The position numbers and the translations under genes were made by a program. 64,000 bases of DNA. Origin: Micromonospora rhizosphaerae. GTDB taxonomy: Bacteria; Actinomycetota; Actinomycetes; Mycobacteriales; Micromonosporaceae. Below the pieces are notes generated by a model. It was not told where the DNA came from. It ran no database searches and saw only the letters and a list, made by a program, of their open reading frames with translations. The stretch's first letter is position 1; each line of letters starts with the position of its first letter. Location: positions 6,262,001-6,326,000 of the forward strand of contig NZ_FMHV01000002.1 in the NCBI RefSeq assembly GCF_900091465.1, read 5' to 3'. Positions 51,352 to 59,169 of this stretch are shown piece by piece.

Positions 51352-51434
51352 GCCGACCGGCACGCCCGCACCGTGCGCCGCTGCCCGCCGCGGGCGGCGT
51401 ACGGGGCGGCGGGCGGCGGCCCGGCGGACGGCTT

Positions 51435-51440
51435 TAAGGT
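51435..51440 (+). promoter_or_regulatory. -10 hexamer TAAGGT, putative leaderless promoter of the cob genes
   Basis: TAAGGT ends 6 nt before ATG 51447. With no leader there is no space for a cobalamin riboswitch. Confidence 0.5.
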
Positions 51441-51446
51441 ACGGGC

Positions 51447-53432
51447 ATGTCCGTTGACGGGTGGAACACGCTCCTGGTGCTCGGCGGTATCCGGTCCGGC
51501 AAGTCCGAGTTCGCGGAATCGCTGGTCGCCGACGCACCGACGGTCCGCTACGTGGCCACCGCGCCCGAGGGGGACCCGGAGGATACCGAGTGGGCTACCC
51601 GGCTGGCGGCGCACCGCGGCCGCCGACCGGGGAGCTGGACCACCGAGGAGACGGCGGGCGACCCGCGCCGGCTGGCCGACGTCATCGCCACCGCCGAGCC
51701 GAACGAGACGCTGCTCGTCGACGACCTCGGCGGCTGGGTGACCGTGCTGCTCGACCCGGCCCACCAGCCCGCCGACGACACCGCGACCATCTCCGAGCTC
51801 GCGGCGGCGGTCCGGGCGACCGCCGCGCGGCTCGTGCTGGTCAGCCCGGAGGTCGGGCTCTCCCTGGTGCCGACCACCCCGCTGGGCCGGGCGTTCACCG
51901 ACGCGCTGGGCGCGGCGAACCGCACGGTCGCCGACGCCTGCGACGCCGTCGTACTGGTGGTCGCCGGCCAGCCGACCTGGCTGAAGCCGGCGGCCGGGCC
52001 GCGTGCCGTCGGCGTGCCGACGCAGGCCGGGCCCGGCCAGGCCGGCGCGCCCAGCCAGCCGACGCTCGCCGGGCCGCCGACGAACGGCATCGCGCTGCCG
52101 GAGGTGCTGACCCCTGCCGCGCCGTCCGTTCCGGCCCCCGCGGCAACCGAGGCGGGTGCCGCCTGGGCCGCCCCGACCATGGCGCTGCCGCTGGCCGCCA
52201 CCGGCCTGGTCATCCAGCCCGGCATGGAACTGCCGATGCCCGACGAGTACGCCGGTCCACAGGCCGTCGACCGGCTCGCCACCCTGGACCTGCCCGGCGC
52301 CGGGCTCGGCGTGCTGGAGCGGGTGGTGAGCTTTGCCGCCGCCACCCAGGGCACCCACACCCCGGCGCCCTGGAGCGCGGTCCGGGTGCTGCTGCTGCAC
52401 GGCGACCACTCCGGCGGGGCCGCCGCCGGCACGGTGCCCGGCGAGTCGGCCCGCCGGGCCCGGCAGGCCCGCGTCGGCAAGGGGGCCCTCGCCCGGCTGG
52501 CCGCCGAGAACGGCGCCAGCCTCCAGGTCGTCGACGCCCCGACCTCCGCCCCGATGGAGGAGGGGCCGGCGCTGACCGCCGAGCAGGTCGAGTCGGCCCT
52601 GCGGTACGGCTGGCGGCTGGCCGAGCAGGCCGCCGACGCGGGCGTACAGCTGCTGGTGCTGGCCGCGTGCGGCGCCGGCACGGACGCGGCGGCCGCGGCC
52701 GTGCTCGCGGCGACGGCCGGCGCGGAACCGCCGGCCGTGCTCGGTCGGGTGGTCACCGAGAGCGGCGAGATCGACGACGCGGCCTGGATGGCCCGCTGCG
52801 CGGCGGTCCGGGACGCGCTGCACCGGACCCGGCGGTCCCCACGCGGGGCCACGGACGTGCTGGCCGAGCTGGGCGGCGGTGACATCGCCGTCGCCACCGG
52901 CGTGCTGCTCGGCGCGACCGCCCGGCGGGTGCCGGTGCTGATCGACGGGCCGGTGGGCGTGGCCGCCGGGATGGTCAGCCGGGACCTGGCCGGGCAGGCC
53001 CGGCACTGGTGCCTGCTACCCGACCACGGCGGGCAGCCGGGCGTCCGGCTGGCCGCCGACGTGCTCGGCCTGACCCCGCTGCTCGACCTGCGGCTCGGCC
53101 TCGGCGAGGGAGCCACCGCGCTGGCCACGCTGCCGCTGCTGCGCTCGGCGCTGGCGCTGGCCGCCGCGCTGCCCACCCACCCCTCGCTCGGCGGCAGCGC
53201 CGACGAGGGCGAGGAGCCGGAGACCGACGAGGAGTTCGCCGAGCCCGAGCCCGCCGGGCCGGGCCCGACCACCACCGAGCCGGAGTTCACCGAGCCCGAG
53301 CCCGCCGGGCCGGGCCCGACCACCACCGAGCCGGAGTTCGCCGAGCCGCGGCGGGCGGAGCCCGGGTCCACCGCCGCCGAGCCGGACGAGCCGGTCGCGG
53401 TGCCGGACTCCTCCGGCCGGCGTGCCGACTGA
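51447..53432 (+). CDS. cobUT: fused adenosylcobinamide kinase/guanylyltransferase (CobU) and CobT-like phosphoribosyltransferase
   Basis: A 661-aa two-part enzyme for building the cobalamin lower-ligand loop. Residues 1-175 are CobU: P-loop LGGIRSGKSEFAE, YVATAPEG, the His segment RLAAHRGRR and SPEVGLSLVPTTPLGRAFTD. A Pro/Ala linker (175-270) follows. Residues about 270-575 are CobT-like, with AAATQGTHTP, LGGGDIAVATGVLLGA and the catalytic-Glu region LRLGLGEGATALATLPLL. The tail (575-661) is acidic and repeated. It joins activated cobinamide and alpha-ribazole supply in one chain. cobS overlaps its end. Confidence 0.87.
   Translation: MSVDGWNTLLVLGGIRSGKSEFAESLVADAPTVRYVATAPEGDPEDTEWATRLAAHRGRRPGSWTTEETAGDPRRLADVIATAEPNETLLVDDLGGWVTVLLDPAHQPADDTATISELAAAVRATAARLVLVSPEVGLSLVPTTPLGRAFTDALGAANRTVADACDAVVLVVAGQPTWLKPAAGPRAVGVPTQAGPGQAGAPSQPTLAGPPTNGIALPEVLTPAAPSVPAPAATEAGAAWAAPTMALPLAATGLVIQPGMELPMPDEYAGPQAVDRLATLDLPGAGLGVLERVVSFAAATQGTHTPAPWSAVRVLLLHGDHSGGAAAGTVPGESARRARQARVGKGALARLAAENGASLQVVDAPTSAPMEEGPALTAEQVESALRYGWRLAEQAADAGVQLLVLAACGAGTDAAAAAVLAATAGAEPPAVLGRVVTESGEIDDAAWMARCAAVRDALHRTRRSPRGATDVLAELGGGDIAVATGVLLGATARRVPVLIDGPVGVAAGMVSRDLAGQARHWCLLPDHGGQPGVRLAADVLGLTPLLDLRLGLGEGATALATLPLLRSALALAAALPTHPSLGGSADEGEEPETDEEFAEPEPAGPGPTTTEPEFTEPEPAGPGPTTTEPEFAEPRRAEPGSTAAEPDEPVAVPDSSGRRAD
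53232..53333 (+). repeat. 51-bp coding tandem repeat in the cobUT tail
   Basis: Two copies (53232-53282, 53283-53333) encode EFAEPEPAGPGPTTTEP and a near-identical unit, then a partial third. Confidence 0.88.
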
Positions 53433-54195
53433 CTCCCGGGTCGCCGACGGCGTCCGACTGGCGGTCACCACCTTCACCACGCTGCCGGTGCGCGCCGGCC
53501 GGGTCGACCGGGACGCGGCGAGCGTCGCGATGGCGCTCGCCCCGGCGGTCGGGGCGCTGCTCGGCGCGGTCCTCGCCGGAGCGCTGCTGCTGTTGACGCA
53601 GATCGCTCCCCCGCTGGTCGCCGCCGCGGTCACCGTCGGTCTGGCCGCCCTGCTCACCCGCGGGCTGCACCTCGACGGGCTCGCCGACACCGTGGACGCG
53701 CTCGGCTCGTACCGGCGCGGGGCGGCGGCGCTGGAAATCATGAAGAAGCCGGACGTCGGCCCGTTCGGGGTGGTCGCGCTGGTGCTCGTACTCCTGCTGC
53801 AGGCCGCGGCGCTCGCGGAGCTGGCCGGGCGATCCTGGCCGGCGGTGCTCGCGGCCGTGGTCGCGGCCACCGCCGCCGGCCGGCTCGGCGTCGCGGTGGC
53901 CTGCCGGCGCGGCGTCCCCGCCGCCCGGCCGGAGGGGCTGGGCGCGCTGGTCGCCGGGACCGTCGGACCGGTCGCGCTGGTGCTCGGCACGGCCGCCGTC
54001 GCGCTGCTTGCGGTGCCGGCCGTGCCGGGCCGCCCGTGGCAGGGGCCGGTCGCCGTGGTCGCCGCCCTCGCCGTCGCGGTCGTGCTCCTGGGTCACCTGG
54101 TACGCCGGCTCGGCGGCGTCACCGGCGACGTGCTCGGCGCCACCGTGGAGATCGTCACCACGCTGGTCTACCTGGGACTGGTGCTGTCCGGCTGA
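53422..54195 (+). CDS. cobS: adenosylcobinamide-GDP ribazoletransferase
   Basis: A 257-aa integral membrane cobalamin synthase joining adenosylcobinamide-GDP with alpha-ribazole. Signature motifs: TRGLHLDGLADTVDALGS (acidic cluster) and MKKPDVGPFGVVALV; about six helices. GTG 53422 lies inside the cobUT end (11-base overlap), so they are co-translated. The last helices end in VTGDVLGATVEIVTTLVYLG, as in the family. Confidence 0.93.
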   Translation: MPTDSRVADGVRLAVTTFTTLPVRAGRVDRDAASVAMALAPAVGALLGAVLAGALLLLTQIAPPLVAAAVTVGLAALLTRGLHLDGLADTVDALGSYRRGAAALEIMKKPDVGPFGVVALVLVLLLQAAALAELAGRSWPAVLAAVVAATAAGRLGVAVACRRGVPAARPEGLGALVAGTVGPVALVLGTAAVALLAVPAVPGRPWQGPVAVVAALAVAVVLLGHLVRRLGGVTGDVLGATVEIVTTLVYLGLVLSG

Positions 54196-54261
54196 GCTGG
54201 ACACGCCGGGCCGGGTAGCGTTCTTGAGCGACAGCACCGGCGCGGTCGATGGGGGAACGGC

Positions 54262-55557
54262 ATGCTCATCACGGACGACTTCCTGCCCGTACCGGTCCCG
54301 GAGTCGCTCGACGCGACCTACCTGGTGCCGATCGCGGGGCTGCCCAAGGTCAGCCCGAAGACGGCGGTGGAGGCGCTCGCCGGCCGGCTCGCCGAGCCGG
54401 TGTACGGGCTGGCCCGGCAGATGCTCGACAGCCCGCTGATGACCGTGGGCACCCGGGCGATCAGCGAGTTCCCGGAGCTGCCGCCGGACCTGCTCACCGC
54501 GTTCGGCGCCACCGAGGCACAGCTGGCCCGCCTCGCCGCCGCCACCCACCTGGTGGTGGTCCAGGCGGAGTACCGGCCGGGCTGGCCGCCCGCGCACGAG
54601 TGGGCCGCCCGGGCGGTGGCCGCGGCGGTGGCCGAGACGGTCGACGGCGACGTGGTGGATGTCTTCGGCCTGCAGTTCCTCGACCCGGCGACCGCGCTGC
54701 GCTCGCTCCCGGACGAGCAGGGTCGGATCCGCCTGGTCGACTGGGTGCTGGTGCCGTACTCCTCGGACGCCGACGGGCTGTGGTTCACCACCAAGGGGCT
54801 GCGCCGGTTCGGGCTGCTGGAGCTGCAGGCCCAGGGCGTGCCGGACCATCTCACCCGGGCCTGGGGCGCGGTGATGACCGGCGCGGCCCGCCGGCTGCTG
54901 CGGGACTGGACCGACGGGCTGGCCGGCGAGGAGGTGCCGGCGTTCGTGCAGCTCCCGGTGCTGGCCACGGTCACCGGGCACGACATCGCGGTCGCGTACG
55001 GCAACCCGGAGCAGCACGGGGCGACGGCGCCGGTGCTGCTCCGGCTGGAGCTGGATCCGGCGACCGACCCGGACGCCGACTCCTTCCTCAGCCTCAAGCC
55101 GCCGCCCGGGCACCCGGGTCCGGCCGGACGCTACTTCGCCGCCGCCTGCGCCACCCTCTTCGCCGGCATCAAGCCGGACGTCCGGTACGCCCGCCCTGGC
55201 GACGCGATGAGCAAGGCGATCGCCACCGCCCAGTCCGGGCTGGGCGACATCCGGGCCCGGTTCCTGGCCGGTCAGCTCCCCGCCGAGACCCAGCTCGTGG
55301 TCAAGTACGGCCTCCCCGGCGACGACGGCCCGGAATTCGTCTGGGCCGGAGTGACCTCCTGGGAGACCCCGGAGCGGATCATCGGCGCCAGCGCCAGTGA
55401 CGCGGCCACCGACCCGACGGTACGGATCGGCGCCCCGGTGGTGGTCGAGGCGGCCGACGTCGTCGACTGGGCCCTGCTCGACGGCACCGGCGTGATCGAG
55501 GGCGGCTGGACCCAGGCCGTCCTCGACGCCGGCGAACGGCCCACCCCACCCGTCTGA
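54262..55557 (+). CDS. DUF2314 domain-containing protein
   Basis: A 431-aa soluble protein. The N-terminal 310 residues are a conserved but unassigned alpha/beta region (ATHLVVVQAEYRPGWPPAHEW, VVDVFGLQFLD, LVPYSSDADGLWFTTKGLRRFGL, VTGHDIAVAYGNP). The C-terminal 90 residues fit DUF2314: LVVKYGLPGDDGPEFVWAGV, ERIIGASASDAATDPTVRIG and ADVVDWALLDGTGVIEGGWT. ATG 54262 has GGGGGAA upstream. It follows cobS by 66 bases, but a cobalamin link is not supported by the sequence. Function unknown. Confidence 0.8.
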   Translation: MLITDDFLPVPVPESLDATYLVPIAGLPKVSPKTAVEALAGRLAEPVYGLARQMLDSPLMTVGTRAISEFPELPPDLLTAFGATEAQLARLAAATHLVVVQAEYRPGWPPAHEWAARAVAAAVAETVDGDVVDVFGLQFLDPATALRSLPDEQGRIRLVDWVLVPYSSDADGLWFTTKGLRRFGLLELQAQGVPDHLTRAWGAVMTGAARRLLRDWTDGLAGEEVPAFVQLPVLATVTGHDIAVAYGNPEQHGATAPVLLRLELDPATDPDADSFLSLKPPPGHPGPAGRYFAAACATLFAGIKPDVRYARPGDAMSKAIATAQSGLGDIRARFLAGQLPAETQLVVKYGLPGDDGPEFVWAGVTSWETPERIIGASASDAATDPTVRIGAPVVVEAADVVDWALLDGTGVIEGGWTQAVLDAGERPTPPV

Positions 55558-55597
55558 CCCCGCCCCACTCCCGCACACCGCCCGCGACCCGGCCGGT

Positions 55598-55654
55598 TGA
55601 TCATGAAGTTATCGCCATCGCACCCGGCGTGTCGTGACAACAACTTCATGATCA
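55598..55654. repeat. REP-like palindromic element
   Basis: TGATCATGAAGTT (55598-55610) and AACTTCATGATCA (55642-55654) are perfect 13-bp inverted ends with a 31-base centre, between the convergent DUF2314 and gcvT genes. I recall similar elements in Micromonospora genomes; it may act as a terminator or as a non-autonomous repeat. Confidence 0.7.
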
Positions 55655-55689
55655 CCCGGGGCGCGAGCGGGCGGGGGCCGGGCCGGGGG

Positions 55690-56820
55690 TTACCTGACCG
55701 AGGGGGTTACGAAGGGGGGCCGGGTGATGCGCATCTGGGCGCGGCGGCCGCGGATGTCGACCTCGACCAGATCGCCGTCGGCCAGCTTCGGGTCGGTGTC
55801 GAGCAGGGCCAGGGCGATGCCCTGCTTCCGGGTGGGCGAGAAGGTGCCGCTGGTGACGGTGCCGACCCGCGCGTCGCCCGCGTACACCGCCATGCCGGGG
55901 CGCGGGATCGCCCGGTCGACCGCCTCCAGGCCGCGCAGCGTACGCCGGGGGCCGGCGGCCTTCTCGGCCAGCAGCGCCTCCCGGCCCCAGAAGGCCGGCT
56001 TGTCCCAGCCGACCGCCCAGCCGGAGCGGGCCTGCACCGGGGTGATCTCCAGCGACAGGTCCTGCCCGTGCAACGGGTAGCCCATCTCGGTGCGCAGCGT
56101 GTCCCGGGCGGCCAGCCCGCAGGCCCGCAGCTCGTACGCCGCACCGGCGGCGAAGAGCGCGTCCCACACGGCGAGCGCGTGCTCGGCCGGGACGACCAGC
56201 TCGTAGCCCAGCTCACCGGTGTAGCCGGTGCGGCAGACGGTCAGCCCGACACCGTTCAGCGTGGCGGTGGAGAAGCTCATGTAGCCGTGCTCGGTGGGCA
56301 GGCCCAGGGCGCCGAGCAGCTCCGCCGAGCGCGGCCCCTGCACGGCCAGCACCGCGTACGCCGCGTGCTCGTCGGTGACGACGACCCCGGCCGGCGCGGC
56401 GGCGCGCAACCGGCGGACCACCTCGGCGGTGTTCGCCGCGTTCGGGATGAGGAAGACGTGGTCGTCGGCGTGCAGGTAGGCGATGATGTCGTCCACCACC
56501 CCGCCGGTGGCGTCGTCGCAGCAGAGCGTGTACTGCGCCTTGCCGGGGCCGATCCGGCCAAGGTCGTTGCTGAGGCAGGAGTTGACGAAGTCCGCCGCTC
56601 CGGGCCCGGTGATCCGCGCCTTGCCCAGGTGTGACACGTCGAAGACGCCGACCCCGGTCCGGACCGCCGTGTGCTCCTTGAGCACGCCGCCGCCGGCGTA
56701 CTCCAGCGGCATCTCCCAGCCCCCGAAGGGAGCGAACTTCGCGCCGAGAGAGGTGTGCCGCTCGTGCAGCGGGGAACGGCGCAGCCGGGTCTCGGCCACG
56801 TCGGGGGTCACGTCGGTCAT
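55690..56820 (-). CDS. gcvT: glycine cleavage system T protein (aminomethyltransferase)
   Basis: A 376-aa folate enzyme moving the aminomethyl carbon to tetrahydrofolate. Motifs: [19 protein letters not shown] (folate/active site), [34 protein letters not shown] and [20 protein letters not shown]. GcvH and GcvP are not in the window. ATG 56820 lies 7 nt after TAGGTT read on the minus strand (leaderless); readings extending to 56901 are not supported. No glycine riboswitch is seen upstream. The position matches Rv2211c. Confidence 0.95.
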   Translation of the reverse strand: MTDVTPDVAETRLRRSPLHERHTSLGAKFAPFGGWEMPLEYAGGGVLKEHTAVRTGVGVFDVSHLGKARITGPGAADFVNSCLSNDLGRIGPGKAQYTLCCDDATGGVVDDIIAYLHADDHVFLIPNAANTAEVVRRLRAAAPAGVVVTDEHAAYAVLAVQGPRSAELLGALGLPTEHGYMSFSTATLNGVGLTVCRTGYTGELGYELVVPAEHALAVWDALFAAGAAYELRACGLAARDTLRTEMGYPLHGQDLSLEITPVQARSGWAVGWDKPAFWGREALLAEKAAGPRRTLRGLEAVDRAIPRPGMAVYAGDARVGTVTSGTFSPTRKQGIALALLDTDPKLADGDLVEVDIRGRRAQMRITRPPFVTPSVR

Positions 56821-56827
56821 GGGTGGC

Positions 56828-56833
56828 AACCTA
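56828..56833 (-). promoter_or_regulatory. -10 hexamer TAGGTT, putative leaderless promoter of gcvT
   Basis: TAGGTT on the minus strand ends 7 nt before ATG 56820. Confidence 0.5.
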
Positions 56834-56982
56834 CAGGGACCTGAACGGATGGTTAGCATCGGCGGGACCCGTCGGCAGCGATCGGCGGGACAGCCACGCA
56901 TCCGGCAGGTAGGTTGCCGCCGGAGACCTTCATCGCCGGTACGCGACGTAGCGGCCGGCCCGGCCCGCCCGGAGTAGCTTCA

Positions 56983-58554
56983 GTGACATCGCCCAGCACC
57001 ACCCTGAGCCTGGTCGACACCGACCCCGCCGAACTCGCCGTCGACGCGATCGTGATCGGCGTGCACAGCCAGTCCGGAGAGCAGGCCGCCACGAGCGGCC
57101 TCGCCGGCACCCTGCTGCTCGCCAGCGGCGCGGAGAGCATCGCCGCGGCGTTCGACGGCAAGCTGACCGAGACGCTGGCGCTGCTCGGCGCGACCGGCGG
57201 CCCCGGCGAGGTGGTCAAGCTGGCCACGCTGGGCACGGTCACCGCGCCGGTGGTCGCCGCCGTCGGGCTCGGCCCGGAGCCGACCGGCGCCGCCCCGGAC
57301 CCGGAGACCCTGCGCCGGGCCGCCGGCGCGGCCGTGCGGGCCCTCGCCGGCGCGCCCCGGGTGGCGCTCGCCCTGCCGCTGCCCGACGACGCCGACGCCC
57401 CGGCCGCGCTGCGCGCGGTCGCCGAGGGCGCGCTGCTCGGCGGCTACCGGTTCGCCGGCTACAAGACCAAGCCGCAGCCGACCCGGCGCGAGCCGGTGGG
57501 TGAGGTGCTGGTCGCCGTCCCGGACGCCGCCGACGCGGGCGCCCAGGCGGAGATCACCCGGGCCCAGGCGGTGGCCGGCGCGGTCCGCACCACCCGGGAC
57601 TGGGTCAACACCGCCCCGAACGAGCTGCGGCCGCCGTCGTTCGCCGACGCCGTGGCCGCCGCCGCCGGGGAGGCCGGCCTCGGCGTCGAGGTGCTCGACG
57701 AGGCGGCCCTGGCGGCCGGCGGGTACGGCGGCATCCTCGCCGTCGGGCAGGGCTCCGAGGCCCCGCCGCGGCTGGTCAAGCTGACCTACACCCCGGAGGG
57801 CGGCGCGACCGGCAAGCGGGTGGCGTTGGTCGGCAAGGGCATCACCTTCGACACCGGCGGCATCTCCATCAAGCCGGCGCAGGGCATGTGGGAGATGAAG
57901 TCGGACATGGCCGGCGCGGCGGCGGTCGGCGCGGCCATGCTGGCGGTCGCCGCCCTCAAGCCGGCGGTGGCGGTGACCGGGTACCTGCCGATGGCGGAGA
58001 ACATGCCCTCCGGCAGGTCGTACCGGCCGGGCGACGTGATCAGCATGTACAACGGCAAGAAGGTGGAGGTGCTCAACACCGACGCCGAGGGCCGCATGAT
58101 CCTCGCCGACGCGATCGCCCGGGCCTGCGAGGACGGCTGCGACTACCTCTTCGAGACCTCCACCCTGACCGGCGGTCAGGTGATCGCGCTGGGCAAGAAG
58201 ATCGCCGGCGTGATGGGCACCCCGGAGCTGTGCGAGCGGGTGAAGGCCGCCGGCGAGGCGACCGGCGAGCCGGCCTGGCCGATGCCGCTGCCGGACGACG
58301 TGCGCAAGGGCATGGACTCCGACGTCGCGGACATCTCGCAGGTCAACGCCGGCATGGACCGGGCCGGCCACATGCTCCAGGGCGGCGTCTTCCTGCGCGA
58401 GTTCGTCACCGACGAGGTGTCCTGGGCGCACATCGACATCGCCGGCCCCGGCTACCACTCGGGCGAGCCCACCGGCTACTGGACCAAGGGCGGCACGGGC
58501 GTCCCGGTCCGCACCCTGCTCCAGCTGGTCGACGACATCGCCGCCAACGGCTGA
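56983..58554 (+). CDS. pepA: leucyl aminopeptidase (M17)
   Basis: A 523-aa two-metal exopeptidase. The C-terminal catalytic domain has VALVGKGITFDTGGISIKPA (metal Lys and Asp), MKSDMAGAAAVGAAMLA and the M17 signature NTDAEGRMILADA. The N-terminal 190 residues are the usual macro-like domain (VDAIVIGVHS). It releases N-terminal residues from peptides in the cytosol and forms hexamers in characterised members. GTG 56983 has GGAG 8 nt upstream. Rv2213 (pepB) is the matching gene. A long hairpin follows. Confidence 0.95.
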   Translation: MTSPSTTLSLVDTDPAELAVDAIVIGVHSQSGEQAATSGLAGTLLLASGAESIAAAFDGKLTETLALLGATGGPGEVVKLATLGTVTAPVVAAVGLGPEPTGAAPDPETLRRAAGAAVRALAGAPRVALALPLPDDADAPAALRAVAEGALLGGYRFAGYKTKPQPTRREPVGEVLVAVPDAADAGAQAEITRAQAVAGAVRTTRDWVNTAPNELRPPSFADAVAAAAGEAGLGVEVLDEAALAAGGYGGILAVGQGSEAPPRLVKLTYTPEGGATGKRVALVGKGITFDTGGISIKPAQGMWEMKSDMAGAAAVGAAMLAVAALKPAVAVTGYLPMAENMPSGRSYRPGDVISMYNGKKVEVLNTDAEGRMILADAIARACEDGCDYLFETSTLTGGQVIALGKKIAGVMGTPELCERVKAAGEATGEPAWPMPLPDDVRKGMDSDVADISQVNAGMDRAGHMLQGGVFLREFVTDEVSWAHIDIAGPGYHSGEPTGYWTKGGTGVPVRTLLQLVDDIAANG

Positions 58555-58585
58555 CCGGGTTACGCCACCAAGATCCGCACAAATT

Positions 58586-58631
58586 CCCGGAAGGAGTGGC
58601 CATTCCGCGCGGGATGGCCACTCCTTCCGGG
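58586..58631. terminator. 18-bp perfect hairpin, bidirectional
   Basis: CCCGGAAGGAGTGGCCAT and ATGGCCACTCCTTCCGGG enclose TCCGCGCGGG, which folds further. It lies between convergent pepA and the 58.7-kb hypothetical gene. This is the longest perfect stem I found in the window. Confidence 0.9.
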
Positions 58632-58663
58632 TAAGAAGCTTCTCCCGGGGTGCGCCCCGGGGG

Positions 58664-58990
58664 TCAGAAGAGCTCGGGGCGGCGCTTGCGGCGTTCGTTG
58701 TAGTCCCGCATGCGCTGCGGGTAGCCCATGAGGCGGACGTCGTAGACCGGAATGGCCATCCGATGGGCGAAGCGGCGCGCCCCCTCCGGGCCGTCGATCC
58801 GCCGGCGGGTCCACTCCCCGTCGTCGGCGATCAGCATGACCGTGGTCTCGGTGACGGTCGTCCGGGGCTCGATGTACGCCTCGACCCCCAGCCGGGTCCG
58901 GACAAAGTTCTCGAGATGGTCCAGATCGGCGCGGTCCGCGGCCCGGTCGCGGCTCACCGCGCCCGTCCGCTTCCGTCGGAACAGCCCCAC
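58664..58990 (-). CDS. conserved actinobacterial hypothetical protein
   Basis: A 108-aa basic protein. Basic N-terminus (VGLFRRKRTGAVSRDRAAD), then ENFVRTRLGVEAYIEPRTTV, TTVMLIADDGEWTRRRIDGP, RRFAHRMAIPVYDVRLMGYP and QRMRDYNERRKR. This pattern is well conserved in Streptomyces neighbours of sucB/lpd as I remember, with no known function. GTG 58990 is chosen for the GGAGGAGAGGG upstream; longer readings run into the lpd promoter region. Confidence 0.82.
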   Translation of the reverse strand: MGLFRRKRTGAVSRDRAADRADLDHLENFVRTRLGVEAYIEPRTTVTETTVMLIADDGEWTRRRIDGPEGARRFAHRMAIPVYDVRLMGYPQRMRDYNERRKRRPELF

Positions 58991-59055
58991 CCGACCCTCT
59001 CCTCCCCCGTAGGTCATCGAAGACGGTGCCAAGAGTACGTGTCGACGACGTGTCA

Positions 59056-59088
59056 TTGGGCACCTCACTACGCGCTTCCGATGCCCAA
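59056..59088. promoter_or_regulatory. 7-bp inverted repeat in the lpd upstream region
   Basis: TTGGGCA (59056-59062) and TGCCCAA (59082-59088) are perfect inverted arms, 19 bases apart, in the region between the divergent hypothetical and lpd genes. It could be an operator; evidence is symmetry and place only. Confidence 0.35.
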
Positions 59089-59169
59089 GTGACAAGATGA
59101 CCGAGGTGGGGTGTGTCCATGTCGCCCCACCGTGACCCCCGATGCAGCGACGCGACCTGGGAGTTGGAC

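Noticed and set aside
51356..51446. Cobalamin riboswitch before the cobUT gene
   Set aside because: The space is only about 90 bases, no B12-box-like sequence is seen, and a -10 hexamer lies 6 nt from the start.
56821..56982. Glycine riboswitch before gcvT
   Set aside because: No glycine-aptamer core sequence or tandem arrangement is visible, and gcvT appears leaderless.
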